NCBI RefSeq assembly: GCF_003086695.1
Contig: NZ_CP025999.1
Coordinates: 3,246,199 to 3,310,198, forward strand
Reading direction: 5' to 3'
Source of the DNA: Stenotrophomonas sp. SAU14A_NAIMI4_8
Lineage (GTDB): Bacteria > Pseudomonadota > Gammaproteobacteria > Xanthomonadales > Xanthomonadaceae
Length of the DNA: 64,000 nt
The position numbers and the translations under genes are program-made. Under the pieces are notes generated by a model. That model saw only the letters and a list, made by a program, of their open reading frames with translations. It did not search any database and was not told where the DNA came from. Shown here one piece after another: positions 37,902 to 46,011 of the stretch (position 1 is its first letter; the number at the start of each line of letters is the position of its first letter).

Positions 37902-40886
37902 ATGAATTTCAAGTCCAACAAGCTGCGCGATGCCGTTGTCATCGCGCTGGTCGCCGGTGCTTCCACCGCGACCGCCCATGCGCAGGAAGCCACCAGCGGC
38001 GCCACCAACCTGGATCGCATCCAGGTCACCGGTTCGCGCATCCGTTCGGTCGACGTTGAAACCGCCCAGCCGATCTTCACCGTGTCCTCCGAGGACATCA
38101 AGAAGTCGGGCCTGGTCAGCGTCGGCGACATCCTGCAGAACCTGTCGGTTGCCGGTACGCAGAACTTCAGCAAGGCCGCCGTGCTGACGTCCAACCCGGA
38201 ACAGGGTGGCCAGTACGTCAACCTGTACAACCTCAACGAAAACCGCACCCTGGTGCTGGTCAACGGCAAGCGCTGGACCACCAGCCTGGCCGGTTACACC
38301 GACCTGTCGACCATCCCGAGCGCGCTGATCGAGCGCATCGAAGTGCTGAAGGACGGCGCCTCGGCCATCTACGGCTCCGACGCCGTGGCCGGTGTAGTCA
38401 ACATCATCATGCGTTCGAACTTTGAAGGCGCTGAGTTCTCCGGCCTGATCGGCCAGAACGGCCGCGGCGATGGCCAGAAGCAGTCGTACTCGTTCACCGC
38501 CGGCACCACCGGTGAGAACAGCTCGATCATCTTCGGCGCCAGCTACACCAAGGAAGATCCGGTGTGGGCCAAGGACCGCGAGCTGACCCGCTACACCTAC
38601 GGTCCGCGCCACATCGGTGCCGGCCTGAGCGCCACCGGTCCGTGGGGTCGTTTCACCGATCCGCGCGCCGCCGGTACCCCGGGTGCGGGCAACTACCTGG
38701 ACGAAGACGGCAACATCGTCTCCGCTGCCGACGGCAACTGGACGCCGAACATGTACGTGCTGAACCACACCGGCACCTACGACGGCGTGGGCGTTGGCGC
38801 GGCTTCCAACAGCCTGGGCAACTACCACGTTGGCGTCACCGCCAATGACCGCTTCAATTCCAGCCAGCAGATGATGCTGCAGCAGGAATCGGAAACGAAG
38901 TCGATCTTCACCTCGGTGTCCTACGACTTCAATCCGAACATCAGCTTCAAGTCGACCGTGATGTACTCCGAGCGTGACTCGGTCCGCCAGGTTGCCGGCT
39001 ACCCGCTGAGCACCGGTGCACAGCCGACCTACCCGGTGTCGATCAGCGCCGACAGCTACTACAACCCGTTCGGCAACCAGGCCAATCCGGGTGCCGGCCT
39101 GGCGCTGGACAACTGGTTCCGCCGCACGATTGAAATCCCGCGTATTTCGCAGAACAACGTGAAGTCGTACCACTTCGACGGCGCGCTGGAAGGTGCCTTC
39201 GACGTCGGCGACCACGGCTGGAACTGGGACGTGGGCATGAACTACAACAAGTTCGATGTCACCCAGATCGGCACCGGCAACGTCAACCTGCTGGCACTGG
39301 AAAAGGCCCTGGGCCCGTCGTTCCTGAACTCGCAGGGCGTCGTGCAGTGCGGTACCGCTGCCAACCCGATCGCGCTGGGCACCAGCCTGGCCGCTGGCCA
39401 GTGCACCCCGTTCAACATCCTGGGCGGCCCGTCGGCCTCCACTGCTGATGCCCTGCAGTACATCAACACCATCAGCCAGGCCACCCAGCAGAGCGTCAGC
39501 AAGCAGTACTTCGCCAACATCACCGGCGGCCTGTTCAACATGCCGGGCGACGCGGGCGAGTTCGCTTTCGCGGCCGGTATCGAACACCGTACCGTTGATG
39601 GCTACGACTATCCGGACCAGCTGTCCGCTGCCGGCTACACCACCGATCTGGCTGCCGGCGCAACCCGCGGCAAGTACAAGACCGACGAAGTGTATCTGGA
39701 GCTGATGATTCCGGTGCTGAAGGACGTGCCGGGTGCGAAGGAGCTGTCGTTCGACATCGCCAGCCGCTACTCCGATTACGACCGCTTCGGCGACACCACC
39801 AACAGCAAGTTCAGCCTGACCTGGAAGCCGGTTGAAGACCTGCTGGTCCGCGCGACCTACGGCAAGGGCTTCCGCGCCCCGACCCTGGACGACACCTTCG
39901 GTGGCGGCTCGCAGACCTTCGACTACTTCACCGATCCGTGCGATGCCCTGCTGGGTATCCGTACCGGCAACGCCACGGCCGCGGCACGCTGCAACGCCGA
40001 AGGGCTGGGCGCCAACTTCCGCCAGCAGGACAGCGCCGGCGCACCGGTCGAAGCCCGCGAAAGCCAGAGCATCGCGCCGTTCCAGGCCGGTGTGGGTAAC
40101 GCCGAGCTGGAACCGGAATACAGCAAGACCCGCACCGTGGGCTTCGTGTTCAGCCCGCGCTGGGTGCAGGGCCTGGACTTCTCGCTGGACTGGTACAAGA
40201 TCACCATCAACAACGTGATCACCGCCGTGTCGGCCACCTACGTCCTGCAGCAGTGCTACAACGGTGTGGATTCGTTCTGTAACTACACCCGCGACGCTGC
40301 ATCGGGCCAGGTCGTGGCACTGAGCCGCGGTAACGCCAACCTGGGTGTGCTGGAAACCGAAGGCTACAACTTCGGCGCCAACTACCGCCTGCCGGAAATG
40401 AGCATCGGCCAGTTCTCGGTGCACCTGGACGCCAACTACCTGTCGGCCTACCGTTCCAAGAGCGATTCCACTGCCGATTGGGACAACTACGCCGGCTACT
40501 GGAACTTCCCGCGCGTGCGCGGCACCCTGGGCGTGAACTGGGCCAAGGGTGACCTGTCGGCGCAGTGGAACCTGCGCTACTACGGCGGCTACCGTGACTT
40601 CTGCTTCGACGGTTCGGCCGAAGAGTGCAACGACCCGACCTACCTGACCCCGAACGGCGGCTGGGGCGGCGGTGAAGGCGCCAACAAGAAGGGCTCGATC
40701 TCGTACCAGGACGTGTCGGTCAGCTGGGCGGCGCCGTGGAACGGCACCGTCACCGTCGGCGCGCGCAACATCTGGAACAAGACCCCGCCGCAGAGCTACT
40801 CGCAGACCAACAACAGCTCCGGTTCGATCGACCCGATGCTGGACTTCGACCGCTACGTGTTCATGCAGTACACGCAGCGCTTCTGA
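37902..40886 (+). CDS. TonB-dependent receptor, Oar-like / xanthomonad type
   Basis: A 994-residue outer-membrane receptor. It has a signal peptide (VAGASTATAHAQEA), the TonB box region LDRIQVTGSRIRS, a plug domain (LVNGKRWTTSLAGYTDLSTIP, IEVLKDGASAIYGSDAVAGVVNI), and a 22-strand barrel with FGKGFRAPTLDDTFGGG-type motifs, ending VFMQYTQRF with the terminal Phe for BamA recognition. The ribosome site GGAGAGAGAG precedes ATG 37902. Ligand unknown; large receptors of this type in xanthomonads often take up peptides or plant carbohydrates. It stands alone between terminators. Confidence 0.93.
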   Translation: MNFKSNKLRDAVVIALVAGASTATAHAQEATSGATNLDRIQVTGSRIRSVDVETAQPIFTVSSEDIKKSGLVSVGDILQNLSVAGTQNFSKAAVLTSNPEQGGQYVNLYNLNENRTLVLVNGKRWTTSLAGYTDLSTIPSALIERIEVLKDGASAIYGSDAVAGVVNIIMRSNFEGAEFSGLIGQNGRGDGQKQSYSFTAGTTGENSSIIFGASYTKEDPVWAKDRELTRYTYGPRHIGAGLSATGPWGRFTDPRAAGTPGAGNYLDEDGNIVSAADGNWTPNMYVLNHTGTYDGVGVGAASNSLGNYHVGVTANDRFNSSQQMMLQQESETKSIFTSVSYDFNPNISFKSTVMYSERDSVRQVAGYPLSTGAQPTYPVSISADSYYNPFGNQANPGAGLALDNWFRRTIEIPRISQNNVKSYHFDGALEGAFDVGDHGWNWDVGMNYNKFDVTQIGTGNVNLLALEKALGPSFLNSQGVVQCGTAANPIALGTSLAAGQCTPFNILGGPSASTADALQYINTISQATQQSVSKQYFANITGGLFNMPGDAGEFAFAAGIEHRTVDGYDYPDQLSAAGYTTDLAAGATRGKYKTDEVYLELMIPVLKDVPGAKELSFDIASRYSDYDRFGDTTNSKFSLTWKPVEDLLVRATYGKGFRAPTLDDTFGGGSQTFDYFTDPCDALLGIRTGNATAAARCNAEGLGANFRQQDSAGAPVEARESQSIAPFQAGVGNAELEPEYSKTRTVGFVFSPRWVQGLDFSLDWYKITINNVITAVSATYVLQQCYNGVDSFCNYTRDAASGQVVALSRGNANLGVLETEGYNFGANYRLPEMSIGQFSVHLDANYLSAYRSKSDSTADWDNYAGYWNFPRVRGTLGVNWAKGDLSAQWNLRYYGGYRDFCFDGSAEECNDPTYLTPNGGWGGGEGANKKGSISYQDVSVSWAAPWNGTVTVGARNIWNKTPPQSYSQTNNSSGSIDPMLDFDRYVFMQYTQRF

Positions 40887-40918
40887 TCGAGGCCTGTTCG
40901 TAGCGTAAAACACCAGGA

Positions 40919-40948
40919 CGGGGCCCTTCGGGGCCCCGTTTCTGTTTC
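40919..40948 (+). terminator. Terminator of the TonB receptor gene
   Basis: CGGGGCCC, TTCG, GGGCCCCG followed by TTTCTGTTTCTG. Confidence 0.85.
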
Positions 40949-40992
40949 TGCGCCTCTTCGCTTCCGTTTTGCGCACGAACGCCCGCGCAATG

Positions 40993-41022
40993 AAAAAGGC
41001 CGCAGCAGTGCTGCGGCCTTTT
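40993..41022. terminator. Bidirectional terminator
   Basis: AAAAA, GGCCGCAGCA, G, TGCTGCGGCC, TTTT. The symmetry serves both the TonB receptor gene and the convergent TetR gene. Confidence 0.88.
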
Positions 41023-41048
41023 GGCGTTGCGTTCGTCGCTGGTGCTGA

Positions 41049-41651
41049 TCAACCGTTCGGAATCAGCGTCTCGATCAGGTGTTCGACATAGGCTTCGAAA
41101 TCTTCGCGCGCCTGTTTGGGCTGCTGCAGCTGCAACGACAGCTGCAGGAAACCGACATAGGCCGCATACGCCAGCCGCGCACGGTGGCGGGCATCGGTGG
41201 AGCTCAGTCCGGCCTGGCGGAACGAGGCGACCAGATAGTCCAGTCGACGCTGCGAAACGCGGTCGATCACCGGTCGCACCATCGGGTGGTCCAGTGCCTT
41301 CAGCAGCTCGCTGTAGATGATGTGCGGCTGCACTTCATGGGCCACCATCTGGAACAGCTGGCGCAGGCGTGCACGTGGGTCGGGCACGTCTTCCAGGCTG
41401 CCGAACACCTGTTCCTGCTCGAACAGTTCCCAGCGTTCCAGCGCGGCCTGCAGCAGCGCATCGCGCGAAGGGAAGTGCCAGTAGAAACTGCCCTTGGTGA
41501 CACCCAGGCGGCGCGCCAGCGGTTCGACCGCGACGGCGCCCACCCCTTGTTCAGCAATCAGGTCGAGGGCCGCCTGGGCCCAGTCTTCGGCACTCAGGCG
41601 GCTGTTGCGGCCGGCGCGCGATTCGCCGGCGGAAGTGTCAGGTTGATTCAT
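41049..41651 (-). CDS. TetR-family regulator, probable repressor of the fadE operon
   Basis: A 200-residue regulator. The N-terminal HTH is GVGAVAVEPLARRLGVTKGSFYWHFPSRDALL, with an all-helical ligand domain behind it. I start at ATG 41651 (MNQPDTSAGE); the open frame to 41789 crosses the operators. It is divergent from the hydrolase-fadE pair, and the shared 140 bp contains repeated CATAC/GTATG half-sites, so it most likely represses both directions and responds to an acyl-CoA or fatty acid (inference from context). Confidence 0.9.
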   Translation of the reverse strand: MNQPDTSAGESRAGRNSRLSAEDWAQAALDLIAEQGVGAVAVEPLARRLGVTKGSFYWHFPSRDALLQAALERWELFEQEQVFGSLEDVPDPRARLRQLFQMVAHEVQPHIIYSELLKALDHPMVRPVIDRVSQRRLDYLVASFRQAGLSSTDARHRARLAYAAYVGFLQLSLQLQQPKQAREDFEAYVEHLIETLIPNG

Positions 41652-41742
41652 GGGCTGATTTAACCATACGCCGGGGTTCGTTGCAGTATGCCGTTGCGCT
41701 GGAAACCGTCGTAACCCTTGCGGCGCGGCTTCCGCAGTGCAC

Positions 41743-41794
41743 CATACCGGGCAGTATTGACTTCCTCCACGGCCCATCCATACTATCAAGTATG
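41743..41794. promoter_or_regulatory. Two operators over the promoter of the hydrolase-fadE unit
   Basis: CCATACTATCAAGTATGG (41778-41795) is a 7-bp-arm palindrome that covers the -10 region and the ATG at 41792. A second, weaker site CATACCGGGCAGTATT (41743-41758) has its centre 36 bp upstream. The -35 TTGACT (41757-41762) and -10 CATACT (41779-41784) lie between and inside them. A pair of CATAC and GTATG half-sites also occurs near 41663-41690, close to the TetR start. Confidence 0.72.
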
Positions 41795-42709
41795 GTTACC
41801 CCTGCTGCCGCTGCTGTATTCACCGATCTGCGCCTGGAAGCGGCCCATGGCGCGCACCTGGCTGCCACGGCCAACCAGGCCGGGCGACGCGGACACGTGC
41901 TGTTCGCGCACGGCTTTGGCCAGACCCGGCACGCCTGGAATGCGACCGCCCGCGCCCTGTCCGTCGCCGGCCTGCAGACCCTGGCCTACGATGCGCGCGG
42001 CCATGGCGATTCGGACTGGAATGCGGCCGACCTGCCCTACCACGGCGAGCAGTTCGCCGATGACCTGATCGTGCTGGCCGGCGAACAGCCGCGACCGCCG
42101 GTGCTGGTGGCCGCCTCCATGGGTGGCCTGTTCGGCCTGCTGGCCGAAGCGCGCTGGCCGGGCCTGTTCTCGGCGATGGTGCTGGTGGACATCACCCCGC
42201 GCTGGGACACCGCCGGAGTGGAACGCATCCTGGCCTTCATGACCGCCCACCCCGAGGGCTTCACTTCGCTGGCGCACGCTGCCGATGTGATTTCCGCCTA
42301 CCTGCCGCACCGCCCGCGCAAATCCGAAGCGTCCCTGCAGGCACTGCTGCGCGAGGATGGCCACGGCCGCTGGCGCTGGCACTGGGACCCGCGCCTGGTG
42401 GCCGAGCTGGCCCGCGACAGCGAACAGCACCAGGGCGCACTGGCCGAGGCCGCGCGCCAGGTGAAGTGCCCGCTGCTGCTGGTCAGTGGCGGCCGCAGCG
42501 ACCTGGTCACGCCGCAGACCGTGGCCGAATTCCTGGCATTGGCGCCGCACGCGCGCCACGTACAGTTGCCGCAGGCCACGCACATGGTCGCCGGTGATGA
42601 CAACGACGCCTTTACCGCTACTGTGTTGGACTATCTGGACGTGTTGCCCGCAGCGGATGCTGCGGCTTCGTCCGCCACAAACGAGCACGTCACCGGAGCA
42701 CGCTCATGA
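41792..42709 (+). CDS. Alpha/beta hydrolase encoded with fadE
   Basis: A 305-residue cytoplasmic hydrolase: VLFAHGFGQTRHAW (oxyanion loop), AYDARGHGDS, nucleophile elbow VAASMGG (Ser in place of the first Gly of GxSxG is unusual), and a C-terminal histidine in LPQATHMVAGDD. Its ATG lies 7 bp after the -10 box, so the mRNA may be leaderless. It overlaps fadE by 4 bp. A role in thioester or lipid ester hydrolysis alongside beta-oxidation is an inference from the operon. Confidence 0.88.
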   Translation: MVTPAAAAVFTDLRLEAAHGAHLAATANQAGRRGHVLFAHGFGQTRHAWNATARALSVAGLQTLAYDARGHGDSDWNAADLPYHGEQFADDLIVLAGEQPRPPVLVAASMGGLFGLLAEARWPGLFSAMVLVDITPRWDTAGVERILAFMTAHPEGFTSLAHAADVISAYLPHRPRKSEASLQALLREDGHGRWRWHWDPRLVAELARDSEQHQGALAEAARQVKCPLLLVSGGRSDLVTPQTVAEFLALAPHARHVQLPQATHMVAGDDNDAFTATVLDYLDVLPAADAAASSATNEHVTGARS

Positions 42710-45183
42710 GCATCGTTCTTCCCTTCCTCGCCCTGCTGCTGGCAGGCGCGTTCGTCGCCTACCACCGCATGCGGCTGGTTACCTGGACGCTGATCAGCGT
42801 GGCCCTGCTGGCCATCTGCTGGTTCGTGCCCTACGTGAACCAGACCGCCACGATCGTGGCCGCCGCCGTGCTGGCCGTGATCGCCGTGCCGCTGCTGCTG
42901 CCGTTCATCCGCAAGCCGCTGCTGACCGGCCCGATGATGAAGGTGTTCCGCAAGGTGCTGCCGCCGCTGTCGCAGACCGAGCGCATCGCGCTGGAAACCG
43001 GCTCGGTCGGATTCGAGGGCGAGCTGTTCACCGGTGATCCGGACTGGAACATCCTGCTGAACTACCCCAAGCCGCAGCTGACCGCCGAAGAACAGGCCTT
43101 CCTGGATGGCCCGGTGGAAGAGCTGTGCACCATGGTCAACGACTGGGAAATCACCCATGTCCACGCTGACCTGCCGCCGGCACTGTGGGCCTTCATCAAG
43201 AAGAACAAGTTCTTCGGCATGATCATTCCGAAGGAGTACGGCGGCCTGGGCTTCTCCGCGCTGGCCCACCACAAGGTGATCCAGAAGCTGGCCTCGGTGT
43301 CTTCGGTGGTCAGCTCCACCGTGGGCGTGCCGAACTCGCTGGGCCCGGGTGAACTGCTGGTGCATTACGGCACCCAGGAACAGAAGGACCAGTACCTGCC
43401 GCGCCTGGCCGATGGCCGCGAAGTGCCCTGCTTCGGCCTGACCGGTCCGTTCGCCGGCTCCGATGCCACCTCGATTCCCGACTACGGCATCGTCTGCAAG
43501 GGCGAGTGGAACGGCGAGCAGGTGCTGGGCGTCAAGCTGACCTTCGACAAGCGCTACATCACCCTGGCCCCGGTCGCGTCGCTGATCGGCCTGGCCTTCC
43601 GCATGTACGACCCGGACGGTTTGATCGGCGATACCCGCGATATCGGCATCACCCTGGGCCTGCTGCCGCGCGACACCGCCGGCGTTGAGATCGGCCGTCG
43701 CCACTTCCCGCTGAACTCGACCTTCCAGAACGGTCCGATCAAGGGCAAGGACGTGTTCATTCCGCTCACCCAGCTGATTGGTGGTGCGGCCATGGCCGGC
43801 AAGGGCTGGAACATGCTCAACGAGTGCCTGGCCGTGGGCCGCTCGATCACCCTGCCCTCCACCGCCAGCGGCGGTGCCAAGGCCGGCGCGGCCGTCACCG
43901 GCGCGTACGCACGCATCCGCAAGCAGTTCGGCCTGTCGGTCGGCCGCTTCGAAGGCGTGGAAGAAGCGCTGGCCCGCATCGGCGGCAAGGCCTACAAGAT
44001 CAGCGCGCTGTCGCAGGCCACCGCTGCCGCGGTGGACCGTGGCGACGTGCCGTCGGTGCCGTCGGCCATCGCCAAGTACCACTGCACCAACATGAGCCGC
44101 GAAGTGATCTCGGACATGATGGACGTGATCGGCGGCAAGGGCATCATCCTGGGGCCGCGCAACTTCGCCGGCCGCAGCTGGCAGGCCGCGCCGATCGCGA
44201 TCACCGTGGAAGGCGCCAACATCATGACCCGCAGCCTGCTGATCTTCGGCCAGGGTGCGATCCTCTGCCACCCGTGGGTGCTGAAGGAAATGAAGGCCGC
44301 GCAGGATCCGGACACCCGCGCCGGTCTGCAGGACTTCGACCGCAGCCTGTTCGGCCACATCCGCTACGGCATTTCCAATGCGGTGCGCTCGTTCTGGTTC
44401 GGCCTGACCGGCGCGCGCTTCGGTGCCGCCCCGGGCGACGCTTACACCCGCCGCTACTTCCGCAAGCTGGACCGTTACTCGGCCAACCTGGCGCTGATGG
44501 CCGACATTTCGATGATGACCCTCGGCGGCAAGCTGAAGTTCAAGGAATCGCTGTCCGGCCGCTTGGGCGACGTGCTGAGCCATGTCTACATGACCAGCGC
44601 CATGCTCAAGCGTTACCACGACGAAGGCGCACCGCAGGCCGACCAGCCGCTGCTGGCCTGGGCCTTCCATGACAGCGTGCACAAGATCGAAGAGTCGCTG
44701 TCGGCGGCCCTGCGCAACTTCCCGATCCGTCCGATCGGCTGGCTGATGTGGGCGCTGATCTTCCCGCTGGGCCGTCGTGCCGAAGCGCCGGGCGATCGCC
44801 TGAGCCGCCGCGTGGCCGCCCTGCTGATGGCCCCCAACGAAGCCCGCGACCGCCTGGCCAGTGGCGTGTTCCTGACCCCGTGCGAGAACAACCCGGGCGG
44901 CCGCATCAACAGCTACCTGAGCAAGGCGATCATGGCCGAGCCGGTGGAGCGCAAGTTCCTGAAGGCGCTGAAGAGCAAGGGTATCGAGGCGCTGGACTTC
45001 AAGGCGCAGCTGGACGAGGCCGTGGCCGAAGGCGTGATCACCCAGGACGAGCGCAGCCTGCTGGAAGAACTGCGCACGCTGACCCTGGACACCATCACCG
45101 TGGACGACTTCGACACCCACGAACTGCGTGCAGCCAGCTACTACGACCGCCAGCACAAGGACCCGCATTCGCAGGCAGCGTGA
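42706..45183 (+). CDS. fadE: Acyl-CoA dehydrogenase FadE
   Basis: An 825-residue FAD enzyme for the first step of fatty-acid beta-oxidation. It is the long FadE type (E. coli 814) with an N-terminal pair of membrane helices (IVLPFLALLLAGAFVAYH and TIVAAAVLAVIAVPLLLPF). It then has FFGMIIPKEYGGLGFS, CFGLTGPFAGSDATS, VEGANIMTRSLLIFGQGA and a long C-terminal domain. ATG 42706 overlaps the hydrolase stop. Ends at a strong terminator. Confidence 0.96.
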   Translation: MSIVLPFLALLLAGAFVAYHRMRLVTWTLISVALLAICWFVPYVNQTATIVAAAVLAVIAVPLLLPFIRKPLLTGPMMKVFRKVLPPLSQTERIALETGSVGFEGELFTGDPDWNILLNYPKPQLTAEEQAFLDGPVEELCTMVNDWEITHVHADLPPALWAFIKKNKFFGMIIPKEYGGLGFSALAHHKVIQKLASVSSVVSSTVGVPNSLGPGELLVHYGTQEQKDQYLPRLADGREVPCFGLTGPFAGSDATSIPDYGIVCKGEWNGEQVLGVKLTFDKRYITLAPVASLIGLAFRMYDPDGLIGDTRDIGITLGLLPRDTAGVEIGRRHFPLNSTFQNGPIKGKDVFIPLTQLIGGAAMAGKGWNMLNECLAVGRSITLPSTASGGAKAGAAVTGAYARIRKQFGLSVGRFEGVEEALARIGGKAYKISALSQATAAAVDRGDVPSVPSAIAKYHCTNMSREVISDMMDVIGGKGIILGPRNFAGRSWQAAPIAITVEGANIMTRSLLIFGQGAILCHPWVLKEMKAAQDPDTRAGLQDFDRSLFGHIRYGISNAVRSFWFGLTGARFGAAPGDAYTRRYFRKLDRYSANLALMADISMMTLGGKLKFKESLSGRLGDVLSHVYMTSAMLKRYHDEGAPQADQPLLAWAFHDSVHKIEESLSAALRNFPIRPIGWLMWALIFPLGRRAEAPGDRLSRRVAALLMAPNEARDRLASGVFLTPCENNPGGRINSYLSKAIMAEPVERKFLKALKSKGIEALDFKAQLDEAVAEGVITQDERSLLEELRTLTLDTITVDDFDTHELRAASYYDRQHKDPHSQAA

Positions 45184-45209
45184 TCGCCTGGAATTCGCGG
45201 AGATGAAAG

Positions 45210-45237
45210 CGGCGGGCTCCGGCCCGCCGTTTTTTTT
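45210..45237 (+). terminator. Rho-independent terminator of fadE
   Basis: CGGCGGGC, TCCG, GCCCGCCG followed by eight T's. Confidence 0.93.
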
Positions 45238-45251
45238 GTGGAGGATGCGGA

Positions 45252-45532
45252 GCCACGCATGGCGTGGCGCTACCGCTGTCGTCCTGGTGGGGCCACGCAT
45301 GGCGTGGCGCTACCGCTGTCGTCCTGGTGGGGCCACGCATGGCGTGGCGCTACCGCTGTCGTCCTGGTGGGGCCACGCATGGCGTGGCGCTACCGCTGTC
45401 GTCCTGGTGGGCCACGCATGGCGTGGCGCTACCGCTGTCGTCCTGGTGGGGCCACGCATGGCGTGGTGGGGCCACGCATGGCGTGGCGCTACCGCTGTCG
45501 TCCTGGTGGGGCCACGCATGGCGTGGCGCTAC
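45252..45532 (-). repeat. Head-to-tail array of SMAG palindromes with 40-bp period
   Basis: Eight copies of GCCACGCATGGCGTGG, all in one orientation; seven continue into CGCTAC. Starts are at about 45252, 45292, 45332, 45372, 45411, 45451, 45471 and 45511. The spacer CGCTGTCGTCCTGGTGG is nearly invariant. The sixth copy has lost its tail and spacer, leaving a 20-bp step, and one unit lacks a G. It reads as local tandem duplication, not separate insertions. Confidence 0.92.
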
Positions 45533-45536
45533 CGCA

Positions 45537-45559
45537 GTAGATCCACCCCATGGGTGGAT
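45537..45559 (+). repeat. SMAG palindrome, ATCCACCCC type
   Basis: GTAG with ATCCACCCCATGGGTGGAT. It faces the end of the 40-bp array. Confidence 0.85.
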
Positions 45560-45580
45560 ACGCGCACCGCCATCACGCGA

Positions 45581-45937
45581 TCACGCCGGCACGAACCACC
45601 ATGCCACGGCAGCCAGCACCGCCGGCAGCGCCTGGATGAAGAAGATCCGCTTGTTCACGCTCCAGGCGCCGTAGCAGCCGGCCACGATCACGCAGCCCAG
45701 CGAGAAATTCACCAGCATCGGCAGGTGGTCGAACAGGCCCCAGAACAGCCCGGCAGCCAGGAAGCCGTTGTACAGCCCCTGGTTGGCCGCCAGCACGCGG
45801 GTGATCTCGGCCTTTTCCGGCGTGTTGCGGAACGTCTTCAGGCCCAGCGGACGGGTCCACAGGAACATTTCCAGCACCAGGAAATAGACGTGCAGCAGGG
45901 CGACCAGCAGGGTCAGGGCGAGTGCGATCCAGTACAT
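45581..45937 (-). CDS. DUF1304 small membrane protein
   Basis: A 118-residue protein with four hydrophobic helices. It carries LHVYFLVLEMFLWTRP and TRVLAANQGLYNGFLAAGLFWG, the recognisable core of DUF1304 proteins. Function unknown. ATG 45937 is chosen because the upstream frame is repeat and intergenic DNA. A mismatch hairpin (45966-46004) lies directly upstream. Confidence 0.88.
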   Translation of the reverse strand: MYWIALALTLLVALLHVYFLVLEMFLWTRPLGLKTFRNTPEKAEITRVLAANQGLYNGFLAAGLFWGLFDHLPMLVNFSLGCVIVAGCYGAWSVNKRIFFIQALPAVLAAVAWWFVPA

Positions 45938-45965
45938 GGGCGGTTCCTTGGATGGATGGGGTGAT

Positions 45966-46004
45966 GGGGTCAGAGCCCTCTCCGTGGGAGAGGGATCCGA
46001 CCCC
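45966..46004 (-). repeat. GGATCC/GAGCCC mismatch hairpin, copy 3
   Basis: GGGGTCAGAGCCCTCTCC pairs with GGGAGAGGGATCCGACCCC. The GATCC arm is on the right here, so the copy is inverted relative to those at 11091 and 29852. It lies between two same-strand genes. Confidence 0.8.
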
Positions 46005-46011
46005 GCGCGGC

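Noticed and set aside
37842..40976. 1044-codon antisense frame opposite the TonB receptor
   Set aside because: Same cause; low-complexity Val/Arg/Gly-rich composition and no recognised domain.
45252..45532. Possible CRISPR array (regular repeats)
   Set aside because: Spacers are nearly identical, repeats are SMAG palindromes, and no cas gene is nearby.
45238..45674. Open frames of about 80-136 codons across the SMAG array, rich in repeated WRYRCRPGGATHG-type peptides
   Set aside because: They are translations of a 40-bp tandem repeat, have no ribosome site, and change frame at each irregular unit.
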